The notes beneath the pieces were generated by a model. That model was not told the origin of the DNA, made no database searches, and saw only the letters and a program-made list of their open reading frames with translations. A program made the translations under genes and the position numbers. Positions 38,901 to 53,900 of a stretch of DNA of 64,000 nt are shown here, piece by piece. The DNA comes from Eremophila alpestris peregrina (lineage: Eukaryota; Chordata; Aves; Passeriformes; Alaudidae): contig WMCF01000034.1 of the NCBI GenBank assembly GCA_009792885.1, positions 7,164,228-7,228,227 on the forward strand, given 5' to 3'. Each line of letters opens with the position of its first letter. Within the stretch, counting starts at the first letter, position 1.

Positions 38901-41900
38901 CCCATCAAAGTCAATACATGATAAGATGTGCAAAGGATTAACCTAGAAATGTTTGTCCATGCATTACAAATGCACTTTTGCCCAGAAATTTCAGAAGTTA
39001 AGTAAAAAACAATTTGTGCCACTTCAGCAGTATAGGCTATCATATATATTGTTTCCCATAGATTGACACTCATTAACCTGCTGAACACAGCAGGATATAT
39101 ATGAAAAAGAAACACCCTAGGAGCAAACTGCATAGCTGTCCACTTTGATATCATGACTTCAAACCAGGTGCCTATCTTTTCTTTCATTGAGCTGTAAGTG
39201 TAACCTCTTCTATAATCTCATTGACATTCATGGATAAAAGCACCCATTACAAAAATTTAGTACAAGAATCTTTAGAGGCAGAAGATACCTTTCGTGAAGA
39301 TATGGTTGCATATTTATAGCACAGTTCACCATCAGACTGCTAAAGTGGACTCTTAAACTTGATAAAGCAAAGTTATTCAACAGTCAATCCAATGTCTTAA
39401 AAACAGAGTACTAATTTCATGTGTTTTGTGACAAAACCCTCTGAAGCCCAAAAACATGAAATCGAGCAGCATTTCATTTGGTTCTATCTTATGCAATGCC
39501 TTAAAGACCACAGTTGTCTGTCTCAAACACTGTTAAGGCCACTGTTAAGAAGAAGGACTTTGCCGTGAGATGGGATGAGATTGAGATGAGAGAGATGAGA
39601 TGAGATGAGATGAGATGAGATAAGATGATGAGATGAGATGAGATGAGATGAGATGAGATGAGCACAGAATGGAGTGACAGGATGGCACTATGTCCAGGCC
39701 TGGTGGAGGTGAGACCTCGGTAGTACATCCTGGACAATGCGTCCAGAAAAAAATTCATGCTGTGGTAAACTGTGTAAAGAAGAAATAGCTCATATGCTCA
39801 TCACCAGTCAAACAAAGCTCATCCCAAGCTACGGTATGGATAGCATCTGTCATCACCAAAGTCCCTCTGAAGAGGCCTCTGTGGATATCTGGAACTTGGA
39901 CAGTAAATTAAGCCACCATATAGGAGCTTAAGATAAGATGGTGCTGTTGTCTGAGTGTTATTTCATGGAGTAGGTTCATAAAGCTTGGGGAGAAGCATCT
40001 ATCACTGATAATGACCACAAAGAATGAAGAATTTATGGGCCTCAAGGAAAGCCAACTCAACAACTGTGTTGAAATCATTTCTGTCTGGGTAAAAGGTAAT
40101 TCCTGCAGGGGAAGATCACCAGCACCGACTCACAGCCCACCAACCTAAGAAACCCACCCACTCAAGAGAAGAGAAAAACTGAGGACATGGACTTACTGTC
40201 TTTAGAAGTGAGGTAATCACATGACCAATAGAATAAGAGAACAATGTAGCCAATGAGCATTAATTCCTTTGTTTACTAAAATACGTAAATAGTAAAGAGT
40301 TTTGAAAGACCTCAGGAGCCCCACCACCAAGAAGCCCAGGGTGATTAAGGACCACTGCTGGATTCATGGGTGGCAAATATTTTTTGCTTTATATCTTTCT
40401 CTTGCCTGTGCCTTTCCTATATGTCTTTCTTTCCACCTCATAGTGATTGTTAAATAAAATCTGTGTTGTTGACTCCAGCATATGGTGGTTTTTGCACCTT
40501 AATTAGGGCAGAGGCATTTCTCACTGATTGGATTGTGACATCTTGGTAACCTATACCCAAGAAATGTAAGTGAAAGACAGCATTCACTGTGATGACATCA
40601 TTCTCATTTTGCAAAGCTCAAATCCTCAGTGTTCTGTAGAGTTAATCCTCCAAGAGACACCATTATCCTTATGCCAAACCCTTTACTTGGATGTTTAACA
40701 TTGTCCTTTTCCAATATTCATCATTTCATCATCATTAAACTATTAAAGTTTAGTGTCTAATAGAGTAAATATAGCTATCATGATCTTAGCATTAGGAGTT
40801 CATAGAAAGGAACTTTGCTTTTTATTAAAGTAGGTTTTTTGTACAATTTTTTTGCACAAATCTTTCATTAGCTCTACAAAAAAATGAGGAAATCAGTTTT
40901 ATTCCATATTGACGAAATATATGCGATACATGCAACATATGCAATGTTCACAAAAGTATCAGGTAGTGATTTATCACAGGTGGTTGAAGAATCACATAGC
41001 AATAAGGGTAGGACTATCATTATACAGTTAAAATCTCTAAGAATGTGGATTGTGTGTGCAAGTCTAAGTACAGAATTTGTTCCAAGCCAACAGAAGAGTC
41101 ACGTGTCTGAAATTAAGTCATCCAATTAATGATTTCCTGAGCTAAAGCCAAAACAAATCCTCTGTCTCAAAAAAAATTATGTTGATCATTCACATTAAAT
41201 TTTCATAGCTTTGATGTTGCAGCTACACATAGTCTGCATATATTATTGAGCTTTGCCATCATAAAGTCATCTCATATTCAAATTTCCAAAACCTATAAAT
41301 TAAGGAAGAAGGAAAAACTAAGCTCTACCAAAAGTCAATTAAAGATTTTTCATCAATTGAAACAGATCCAGTAGCTCACTTTGGGCATGTACTCTTCATA
41401 TGTTTCAATTAAAACCATATAGAAGAGGAAGAAAGGCAGTGTCAGTAGCATATGGACATTAACTGACCAATCCAGCATGTTTGGAGACAAAGTGTCTGTG
41501 AACCTATCAAAAGACTCTTTAAAGACATCTTCTGTTCCTTCACCAAGAGATGATCAATATTGCTTACTCTCCCAACGGAACAGAGACAAAGCAAAAAACA
41601 TTTTTTCATTTCTGCTTCAAGGTGCATAGCAATTGAAGAAATGTTATTCAGATGGTGCCATCTTAATTATGATTTAAGCATGTACAATTACTCTGGTTTG
41701 CCATGACAACACAATGCACCCTGTGAAGTTACCCTTCTGGTTCAAAAAACTGAGTATGCTCATTTGAGCTCATTCTGAAACCCAGAATAAATCACTGTTT
41801 TCAAAATGGGGTTTGGGAAAAACATCCAAAAGATACAGAAAACTTTATTGTGTACCAACTTAAAAAAATTATTATAAAAAAGATAACAGCTCAAATAAAG

Positions 41901-44900
41901 AAGTATGATATATTGGCTATTTTGTTTTACATTGATAAAATAGTAGCCATTCACTTCAAAGGAAAAGATTATCAAGCATGTTTAAAGAGATAATATCAAC
42001 AGAAGAGAACCAAGTAATGATGCAATATTGACAGATGCAAAATAAATAATTAGGAAAATTGTGGGAGAAATTCATAGAAATAAAACTAAAAATGTGGTTC
42101 TGTAGTTCTAATTTGTTACAATCACATCATTTTGATGATTGATGATGAAATTATTTCGCCTTATATATACTGGGGCTGTGCAATAACAACAATCTGTGGG
42201 TTACAACAGGTCAAGCAGAGATAGCCTGATAAGCCTGGAAAAAAGACTCATTAAAATGTCAGCCAGAAATCAGCTCACTAATAAATTAAGTGGAAGACAA
42301 AATGTTACGGCAAAAAAGGCACTTCTGCCTCAGCAGTACAGGTCAGAAGATTTGCAATTTGTGACTCACCTTTCTGACACCAAGAATAAACGCCTCTATG
42401 GGGTTTGGTTTTTTGTTTGTTTGTTTTTTGTTTTTGCTTTGCAAACAGAAATAATGGAAAACTTTTTGTCATGGCACAGAGTTACTTCACCAAAATGCAC
42501 CAGATTGTTGCCATCTGTGGTACTGAGAACTACAGCAGTTGCAAATAATTGTCCACCAGCAGGAGAGCCCTGAAACTTGGATCTAGATTTGTCTTTTCTT
42601 GAAGCAGGAGTTCATAAAGAATATCCCTGGATTTGTGAAATTCACAATGGAGATAAGACTACTTTTCACACTGTGACATGTCTGGTCTGGAATTAGACCT
42701 TATGTAGTCCAGCATATTGTTGTAAAATATCCACTATAAAAATTACTTTTCTTTTAACTCCACAGACTACATGTGCATGACACTGATAGTACACAAACCT
42801 ACAACTGAGGACACTGTCAACAATTTAACACAGCAGGTCACTGCTTTGTGGCTTGACAAGATTACAGCAATTTTTCTCTCCGTCCTCTTCCTTCCTTTCT
42901 TACAGTGCTGCCAGACACACATGGTGTTTTTATTGTCATGGGTTAACACAGCTTGGTTTTTACTTTCTTTCAGTAAAGCTATTTTCTTTCAGTAAAGCTA
43001 AGAGGAAAAATTTTGACTATATCTCTTCCCAAAGGATTCTGTTCTCCTTATTTTATAACAGTTTTTCTAGGAAGTTTTATGTCTTGCTTTGACACAGACA
43101 TGCAGAAACAAATTGAAAATAAAGCTAATATTAGTAAAATAATCAGGTACACAAGAGCTTTTCTCCTGACTTGCACAAGAAAGCTAAGGAATGGCACATA
43201 CATTGTGTGTACAATGAGTTTTTTTGTACAAAGAGTTATCTGGCTACTTTCTAAGAACATGTTGGGGAAATTAAGAGCATGATGTTGGGGCATCCACTGA
43301 AATGTGTTGTTCTCATTAGGTGTCTGACAAATATAAAAATGAATACTTATTCGTATACATACTTTAGAAAGCTTGCAATGAAGCTGGACTTTAGAGATGC
43401 ATTTCAGAGGTAGAATTCCACTAATTTGAAATTTAGAGATGTGGCACAGGTTCTGGAGAGCAGCCCACTAGTTACACCACTCAGCCATGTAATCTTTGGT
43501 AGGTATGATAACACAGCAAGCCTACAAACATCCTCTGCTTTTTAGTAGGAAATCTGGAAATTATCTTTTTCTTGGGTTTTTGGTTGGTTGTTTGATTGGT
43601 TGGTTTTTGGTTTTTTTTGATTATACACTAATAAAACATTTGCTGAAATGGTCTTTTAACAAAAAAAAAAATCTGCCTTCATAGAATATATCTGGCTAGA
43701 TCTTCAGTGTAGCCAAGAGGCTCTTGTATTTCAGGGAAGCTGCTAGGTCTAAATTATATCAAGACCTCTTCCACTGGCTCAGAGTACCTCAGGAAGATAT
43801 AGGCAGAAATGCAGCTGAAGGCTTGTTCCTCAAGTTCCTTGGATTGCTAAATATTGTCCTGTGTCTCTTAAACAACAAGGAAAAAGTGGCTAACAAAATC
43901 AGTCATCTATCCTGTCCCAGCATAGCTGTTCAGAAGATAAATTGTGTAGGATCAGGTTTCATGGTACTGAACAGTATAAGCTCAGATACACTTTACACTT
44001 TTATTTCTATGCCCTATATCAATATAAGTAGCTTACAAACAGATGTTTTACTACTCAATTCCCTTCAGATTGCATCCAAGCTACTTATCTTTATTTAGCT
44101 ACATATTGCTGCTAGAGGCATATATAGCCCAAATAATTTTTAATAATAAAACAAAAAAACTTTGATGTATTTGCATATATCATATGCAACATCAGATAAT
44201 ATCTTCTGTTACCATGACATTTTACAAATATCTATATAATGCCTTAAGCATATAAAAACATGAATAGAACAAAAGAAAGTATGACTGCTGAGCAAATACA
44301 TAGAGTAATATTTATTATTAACAGCATGCATCTGAAGCTGTCATGATTTTCACAACTGCAAATAAAACCTAATACTGAGAAGTACAGGCTAATCCAAGAA
44401 CATTTCTTAAACTGACTAAAACCTGGGAGAAGATAGAAAAATGAAAAAAGTAATGTTGTGAAAATCTTGTGCTCACTATTCTTTAGTAGTCAAAAGAGCA
44501 AATAAATAGTTGGATAGATATGTAATGTGATATACAAAAACTAATCCCAAATTACTTCCCACTAAGTAAAATAACACTATACACAAAACACCATAATAGC
44601 CAATTTTATGGGATTTTGAGATGAACAATAGATAGGAACAGAATGGAAATACTTTATTATTTTCTTCAAATTTTTGGGTTGCAGTAGTTCTGAGAGACCG
44701 AAATCAAGATTAGGAAAAACTGTAAAGGTTAGAACAATTGAGTGAGAAATTGGTAATTCATGATGTTTACTTCCTTCAGTGTTCCTCACAAGAGCAACAT
44801 AACCAAAAAGCATTGCACTTCTCAATAAAATGAAACTTCTACACAATTAGATTCTAGAATTTGCAACAATAACATGGTTTTTAATAACTTTGTAGAAATC

Positions 44901-47900
44901 TGAGGAAAATTACATTTGCACAAATAATGAAAACATCTATTTCTATGTCACAGTCTGAAGAACCACAGTTCAATTTTTTCAACCTCAGAATACACACAAA
45001 CACCTCACCAGTGTTCTTGAAGAATAATATTGCTTATTGAGATTTCGAATGTCAAATCATCTAAAAGTTTAATTTTTTGTAAAGCAGGTCTGCAATTTAG
45101 GGTTTAATACTGTACTGATATCATCATTACCAGAGCACAAAAAACAGCAAATAAATATCTGTGATGCAATGCTCCAAAAAACACATGGTAAGAGTTCTCA
45201 GTTGTGCTATTTCAATACCATTAATAGTCACTACAAGTAAATGGGGAAAAGTGAACGGAAACACAGTGGCAGGAGGTCACTTATCAAAGTGAAAAAATAC
45301 ATCAGAGAAAGTATAACACAGGTTTCCTGATTTCTAGTCTTGAGATGCTGAGGACCATTCCAGGTATGTAATAAACAAGTATATCAAGACCTTAATTATG
45401 GTAATGAAATTAACTGAGATTTAAGATGACCTATATTTTTAGAAACTTGTCACTTCTGCCCTTTTTTTGAAAAATGTAGTCCAACATTCTATGGTTCTGA
45501 AGAATCACATTAGGTCCTCTAATCCTGATAACTTTTTGTTGCCTTTCAACGCTGAGAATTCAATATATTTGAGAATTAAAAATATTTCAGCTATAATAAA
45601 GACAGTTCGAGGTAGCCTGGCCTCTTCCTAAACCACCTCTCTTCACTGAAAGGAGAGTATTCAAAGAGAAACCATAAGGGCAGAAAAGAACAGCAAATCA
45701 TGAAACAGTGACACACTTCGGGCATAACTTTCAACTGACCAACTCTGTGTTTCAAGATTAAATGAAATGAGAGCCTCAAGACTACATGGCAGCCAGCATA
45801 TGACATGACTGAAGCTAGGAGTCAGCAGTGTGTGTGGTGCACACACTCCCCAGTCATGGAGCCATATAACCATGTGTCAGGTAAGCAGACACAGTCAGGG
45901 GAAGTTCTGCCGCACACTCATTCTTCACACAAACTCTACACATAGGCAAGCACAGGTCACATACACCCAACATCTGCACTGCACATGTAAACTGGCATGT
46001 GGAATCCCAGATTTTGAGTCACGGAATCTGGCAAACCAAGATTACCAGCATCACCTCGGATTAGTCCAGAAAGAAACAGTTTGATGTGGCTACAGGTGAT
46101 GCAGGTGATGGGGAATCTAATAAAACACAAGTCAATTAAAAATAAATGGGGGGGAAAAAAAAGTTGATCTTGCAAAGTGAAAAATAAGAGAAGTCTGGAA
46201 AACTTATTCTTACAAATGATATTTTCATGACCTCTATAACATTTGCTTTTATTATTCATAAAATTACACATCTCCTTTTTAAGTCCATCAGTAATAAACA
46301 CCTCTATGAGTCAAAATAGTGAATTAGATGAATAGTCTAATCAGCAAGTGAAGAAACGTCTCCACCTTTTCTATTTGTTCTGAGCTTTCCAGCCATTCAT
46401 TTCTTAACCTGAGCTCATCCTGTTTTGTACTGCAGTTTTGAATGACAGAAGTCCAGGCTTGTGAGTTGGAATCTCTTCAATAAGTAAAGCAGGAACCACT
46501 GGGATGTATTCCTTCTTTGAATTCCCTCACAAATTCAACATTTCTTCCACTTCATATTGGGTATAATTCTATGCTTTTTTGTCCAGGACTAGTAAGGCAG
46601 AGATCTTACCTGACTTTTATATGAGACAAAAAAATCCTGAGATGATGTCTGCTTCCAACTGATCGGGCTATCTCTGTCTTTATATCTTTCCCATTGATCA
46701 ATGATGATGAATAAAAATGACAGTCCGCCTTACCAAGTGTTTTTTACAGCAGTGAAGGGTTGATCAATCATGTAACTACCGGTAATTAATTAACAATTGA
46801 TAGAAACATATTCAGTAATAAATTAAACACATTAATTTCAATTATACTCTGCAACTTTATTCTTCTTAAGGAATAAATAATAGCTCTCATTATCTGCACT
46901 TTATGGAAAAATAAATACTATGCTTTTCTCTCCCTTCCCTCTGTTTTGATTCTCATCAATCCATGTATATTGGCACCAGAGACATTTTTTTGCAAGACAA
47001 AATATGCAAGTCTGATAGTGTTATGTGTTTGTTCTGCTCTCTGCTTCTATTCAGTAGCTATATAAAATCTGCCTCAGATTATCTCACAGATGAATGGAGG
47101 ATATATTATTAGAATTTTGAAAGCCTATTTTGCTTTCTAAAAGATTTGGAACTGTTTTGAGAGAAAGCAGAGCTGGAACAGTACCAAATACTCTTTCCTA
47201 CCATTAAATTCTTCTACAGTTATATTCATGCTTTTTGTAATAATGTAGCCATGTTTTAATGCTCACATTATGCCCCTTTGGTCATTGTTAAGTCTTCCCT
47301 TATGCTGTAAAACTACTTGTCTGTCATCCCCTATTACAAAAACACTTTAGACTCTGAAAGGTGATATTTCTTTTGCTGAACTAATGTGAAAGGTAAAGGA
47401 AAGGTCACTGGCCCCACAGCATGGAAGTAAGCACGGGTCAGATCTCCAGTGAAGTGGACTGTTATTATTAGATGCTGACTTACTCTGATAGTGAAGTGGT
47501 TTTAAAATGATGCTATATTAATTAGAAGGCTTTAGAAGCCCAGTGTCAAGAGTGAGATCAACTGACACATTTTCCCATGCCTAACTGCATAATCCTATTT
47601 CCTAACATAGAACCATGTCCTTCTTTAGCCCCTCAACTATTAAAACATTTATGAGAATGCCTGCAGCAGTAAGGCCTCTGAGAATCTCTTCTGACACCTA
47701 ACACCTTTGCACCTGCTTTTTTGGGTTTCACACCCCTCCTGCTAATGTTTGATATTGCATCTTATAGCAGTTCCATAACACAGCTGTTGTTTTGCATGGA
47801 TTGACACTTTGACCAACTGCATTGGAAAGCAACTCATCATGTGCTTTAAGCAAATTGAAAGCCCTGAGCAAAGAAGGACAAGAAGAAACCCTGTCTAATG

Positions 47901-50900
47901 GAGATGCCACCTAGCCAAGCAATTGGAAAACTGCTTCTGAGACTGAAAAACATATAGGCAGAAATGTTGGTCCAATTACAGTCAATTGGACACTTTCCAG
48001 TTATTTAAAATGAAAAATTTACCAGAGGCTGACTTCCCAGTAGCAACTTAATCCTTTATTACAGCACTCCTCTTTGCTTTGTGGTCCTGAAAAACCCCAC
48101 AAATAAAATGCTATTTTTAACAAATTTTATACATGACTCCTCTGCAACTTACAATTCCATTTTTTTAACAAGTGTGATACATGGCTCCTTTGCAACCTAC
48201 AAAAAATCTTACAGAAGTCAAGATTTAATAGATTCTTTATAGTCCCATTCAATAAGACAGGAGGGACCTGCAGGTGAGTTCTTCCAGTGCCTTATTGGAT
48301 AGTGAAACCTCTGGGAAGTTATTGTCCTGTACATTTGATGACATTTTTTATTTGTAATTGTCACACATATTAAAAAAAAAAGTTAATAGCAATTAAATGA
48401 AACAGGTTTGGAAGCATACGGATTTGAAGAATAATGTGCTGGTAAAACAACCTAATATTTTACATTTCTACAGAGATGGCTGATCACAAGGACAAGAAGT
48501 TACGGGAATGTGCCCAGTGGGAACTTATTTGAAACCTCCACACACACACATAGAGCTTGTGCCTCTGTTCTTCCTGCTAAATGTGTGGCTTTGATGAAAA
48601 AGACTGGACAGACAATCAAAAAGAAGACAAAAGAGACTGAAAATTTTCCAGTTGCTGAACTACTGTTTTAACGTATCAATTGGAATCGTATAAATGTATA
48701 AAAAGTTATTTATGTCTACTCTGGATACTGCTGTGGTTGAAAACTAATGTTAGTGCCTAATAAATACTTGATCATGTCAGGGGGTTTTTAGGGTCACACC
48801 TATTAGCACTATTAAACTATTTAAGAGACAACTATGTATAATTATATTTTTTTAGGTAAGTAAAGCAGAGAAACAGCACCAGTTATAACTCCTGAGGCCA
48901 TAGAAAGCTTTTCCAGATGGGATGCATTGCTAGACCAATAGATCATCAATGCAAGTAAGCTAACTGGTGATGTAAAGATTAGAAGCAGCCTGGGCTGCAG
49001 TTATCATGCACTGATGGAATTCACAGTCCTGAGGTATATGCCTCAGTCAAAGAGTAAAGTCGGGACCCTGAGCTTTAGGAAAGCAAACTTCCATCTCTTC
49101 AAGGGCTTAGTCAATAGCAATCCCTTGGGAAACTTATATCAAGGGCAAGGGTGAAAAACAGAGCTGGCAGATATTTCAGGATGCCTTCCATAGTGCACAA
49201 GATCTTTCTATCCCCAGGAGTAAATGATCAGGCAAGGATGACAAGGGACCAGAATGGCTAAGCAGGAAACTACTGGTCAAACTAAGGGGAAAGAAGCAAA
49301 TACATAGCAGAAGCAAGGATAGGTAACCTGAGAAGACTATAGGAACACAGTCCATTTGTACAGGGATGGGATGAGGAAGGCCAAGATGAAGCTATATATG
49401 ATATGGATCACTGCACCCCTGTGAATCTCCATGGGCTGCAGGGACACAGCTGCCTCTCCACAGTGCACCAGGGGCTGCAGCAGAACCTCAGCTCTGGTGC
49501 CTGGAGCATCTCCTCCCCTTCCTTCTTTGCTGACCTTGGTGTCTGCAGAGTTGTTCCTCACGCAAGTTCTCACCCCTGCTCTTCTCTGGTTGCAACTACA
49601 TCTACACAGAACTTTTATTTCATTCTTAAATATAACTGAAGCATTGCCACCATTTCTGACCAGCCCAGACTTGGCACTGGCTCTCCCAGACTTGGAGGAA
49701 GCTTCTAGGAGCTTCTGATAGAAGCCACCCCTGTAGCACCCACACTACCAAAACCTGGCCACACAACCCCACTAGAGTATGCCAAGGCACAGAGAAGGTT
49801 GAGGTGATCCAGGACAGCCAGCAGATCTTCACCAAGGAAATGTTCTGCCTGCTCAGCCTAGTGGCCTTCTACAGTGGAATGACTCCATCAACAGATAAGG
49901 AAAGAGATACACAAGTCATCTGCATGGATTTCTATAAAGCCTTTAAAATGGTTCCCCACAAGACACTTCTTGCTGAAGTGGAGAGGCTGGGATCTGATGG
50001 CTGGAGTGGTCAGTGAAGGAACAATTGGCTGGGTGGTGTCATCCCCTGCATACTGGTCAATGTCTCAATATCTGCATGGAAGTGGGTGAGAAGTGGTGTG
50101 CCTCAGGAGTCTGTACTGGAAGAGTGTTACTCAATTTCTTCATCAATGATGTAAGCAGTGAGATCAAATGGACCCACGACAAATTTGCAGGTGACACAGA
50201 ATGGTACAGTTGACCTGTTTGAGTGATGTGTGTGATGTGATGTGACATGATGTGATGATTGATGTGATGTCATCTGGACGGATGCAATGTCACCCAGAGG
50301 CACCTGAACTAACTTGGGAACTTGGTCCACTTGAGCATCATCAGATTTAATAAGATCAAGCACAAGGTGCTGCACCTGGTTCAGAACAACCCCAGTACCA
50401 ATCCAGGCTGTGGGATGAACAGATGGAGAGCAGCCCTGGGGAGAGGGACTTGGGGGTGCTGGTGGGTGAAAGGCTGGACATGACCCAGCCATGGGCACTC
50501 CCAGCCCAGAAAGCCAAACGTGTCCTGGGCTGTATCCAAAGCAGTGTGGGCAGCAGGGGAGGGAGGGGATTCTGCCCCTCTGCTCTGCTCTGCTGATACT
50601 CCACCTGGAACCCTGCATCCAGCTCTGGGGTCCCAGCACAGGAAGGACATGGACCTGTTGGAGTGAGTCCAGAAGTGAACAGAAATTATCAGAGTAATGG
50701 AAAACCTGCTCTGTGAGGACAGGCTGGGAGAGCTGGGGTTGTTTAACCTGGAAAAGAGAAGGTTTCAGGGGAGACCTCACTGTAACCTTTCAGTTTCTAA
50801 AGTGGGCTTAAAATAAAGATGGAGACAGGTTTTAGTAGACTGTTGTGATAGGACAAGGGGTAGCCCTTTTAAACTAAAAGAGTTTAGAATTAGGCAATTT

Positions 50901-53900
50901 AAGGAAGACATTTTTAATAATGACAATGATGAAACATTGCTACAAGTTCCCCAGAGTGGTGGTAGATATCCTGTTCCTGGAACCGTTCTAAGTCAGATTG
51001 CATGGGGCCTCGAGCAACATGTTCTAGTTAAGTATTTTCCTACCCATGGCGGGGGGTTGCTCATAAAGGATCTTTGTGGATCCTTTCCAACCCAAACCAT
51101 GCTGCAGTTCTGTGATTTTGAAAGGTCTTCATGTCTGTGCTTGCTTGCTTATATTAGGACTTAGCTGAAACTGTGCATAAGAAATACAAAACAAGATTTA
51201 ATTTGATGTTTCAAAAACACAGTGTGCTAAAGCAGCCATTAAGCTGCTTTTAATTTCTCTGAATTTCAAAGATCGGTTTATACAGGATTGACATGAAAAT
51301 GTAGGCATTCATAGATAACACTCTGCTTGACAAATTATTCATATGCTTTAACAATCTCTAACTTCTTCACTTTGCACTACCCAGATGATACAGAAAAAAT
51401 TCTGATNNNNNNNNNNNNNNNNNNNNNNNNNNNNNNNNNNNNNNNNNNNNNNNNNNNNNNNNNNNNNNNNNNNNNNNNNNNNNNNNNNNNNNNNNNNNNN
51501 NNNNNNNNNNNNNNNNNNNNNNNTTGAACATTGTTCAAGGCAGAATAACTTAAAAAAAAAAAAAAACTTTTAATTTGTTTTCTGTATCAGAGCATCTATT
51601 GCCAGCATTTCTGTCTTGTTCCTGGTACTTGCCCGTTGCGTGATTGACAGCATGTGCCGTACCAGATGGTCTGGATGGAGGAAATTAGAACTTCCTCATA
51701 TTCCCTCTCTTCTCATTTAAGTTCCTTTGGGTAACATAGATACTGTTGGCTGCAGCAACGTTATTGGCAGAAAAAAAAGAAATCCACGACAAAGCTGTCT
51801 CTTTGAAATATCATGCACAGGAAACTCTAATAGCATGATTCAGTAAATAACTGTAGAAAGTAATACTTTCTGAAGAAATCATACCAGAAAATAAGGTCAG
51901 AGCAGCTTTTCTACTTTTATCAGAAAATATATTATTTATAGTACAGGTTATTTTCCTAGAAGAAGAAATTGGTGCCATAACCTGTATGATGATGATAGTG
52001 AGAGGAACTCTATCCAACAGTTAAAATATGAATATCAGCATCATACTAATTCTTAAATTCACTCCAAAATGAAAGAAATTTGGAAATAAATCCATTTATC
52101 TCCTCCTCCTCCTCTCTTACTAATATATAGTATCCAGTCTAATCACACTACAGTAAGAGGGGCTGGATAAGGCACAGAGCATGCCTCTCCTGAGCATCTT
52201 AGCTAGAAGAACAAAGTCCTCTCCAGCTAAGGATCTTATGAGATATGTGTCCTATCAGGGAGGATGGTGCTGTAAGCCTCCTAGTGTACCTTCCTCTGTT
52301 AAACTTGGCTACTGAGGTCTGGAAGTGTATGTTAAAAGCTATAATTCTAATGTCATGTAGGTTGATTTTTCTTTTATGTACATTTATATTTTATTTCAAT
52401 TTATATTTTCATTCATGTCCAGTGAAAGACATTACTAATTTGCAAGTGTGGCTAATATTGATTTGAACTCCACTGCATATTCATAAACTTTCTCTGCCAA
52501 ATTTTCCTTTCAATTGATACTAATGAAATATTGATCTTGACTGTAACTTTTTTATTATCTAAACCTGTGAGACATCCAGCAATAGAATAAATTTTTAAAA
52601 ATTGAAAACTAGACATTGAAACTGATCGCTCTTCCTTGGACATAATATGGAATGGTATGAAGTCCTAAGCCTTGAAAATCTAAAAGATGAGAGCACACAT
52701 CCTCAATTTTTTTTTTTTATGTAGCATCAAATTATCTCATTTTAAGATTTAGTGAGATGACTTACATACTGATGAAAGTGGCCTTTACAAACAAAGAGCT
52801 TTCTGCTAGAAATGAGCAGACATGAGCAATGTGCTTTCCTCCTGATGCTATGACACAAGGCACATCCCACAAGGAACTGTTCCAAAGCACACCCAAACAG
52901 AAAACTGAAGAAGTCCAGACACTTGGACATATATGTTCTTAATAGGCTGATACAGCTACTCCATGAGGTGCATTTGGACAAGAATAATATTATGGATTTG
53001 GATGGGGTGTCTTTCTGGCATGTGGTGTCTTTTACTCTATGTAAAAATAAAAAACCAAGGCAAAATTAGACTTTAATAATTTCTATTGGGCTGCAGTTGG
53101 CCTTTATTACTTTTGACTAAGTTTGACACTGAAGAATACTGATGCTGTTTTCACACACTCCTTTAATCTTACCAGAAGAAACTTCTAAGGATTTGAAAGT
53201 CAAATAAAAATTTAACTTCCTAAAAGATAATAAACACAATACATTTTTATCAATATTCCATGTTATTTTTTCTAGTTGCCAAGTTTTCTCTTTCTTCCTA
53301 ATGTTATAAAAGGAAGCCATTTTCCTACCAAAACAAATTTTACACATATTTGCTTGCTTATGATCTCCAACTCCCAGTACTGGCTCCACATGAGAGATGA
53401 GACCAACCCTTATGAGCATTTCACTGGATTAATGGATGCTACCAACAATTGTATTAGGCAATAAATTATAGAATTTAACTTGGTTCATAGATATTTGTAT
53501 GACTTGTCCATGACAAGGGATTGGCAACAAGGTGCAGAGTGCAGGGGAAGACACTGCAGGAAGACACCAGAGGCTGCCCCAGTTGGATACCAACAATTCC
53601 AGATGGCTACAGTGGACGGAGCACAGGACACAGCAAAGCTCCTCAGCAAAGTGTGTGGTGCCACTCTAAAAACTGATCTAAGAAAGAGGAAAAAGTCCAC
53701 CAGAGAAGTGAGGAAAATAAAAAGAGTGAGAAAGAACAGAGGGAATACTAAGTCAAAGCAGGAGAAGGCAGAGGTGCTGCATGGTGAAGTAGATCTACAC
53801 ACCACAGCTCATGGAAGACTCATTTTGTTGCAGATGGATATTCCTAAAAAAAGCTCAGCCCATGGGGAACCCATACAAAAGGAGAACAAAAGTGTGAGGA

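Noticed and set aside
39566..39662. GAGAT array as a CRISPR-like repeat
   Set aside because: Five-base units without spacers in a vertebrate intron; a simple satellite.
42196..42573. 125-codon open frame
   Set aside because: Includes a G/T-rich stretch, has no recognisable domain, and no splice or promoter context.
50127..50780. 217-codon minus-strand frame
   Set aside because: It is the antisense of a plus-strand CR1 whose sense strand carries the recognisable polymerase C-terminus and 3' end.
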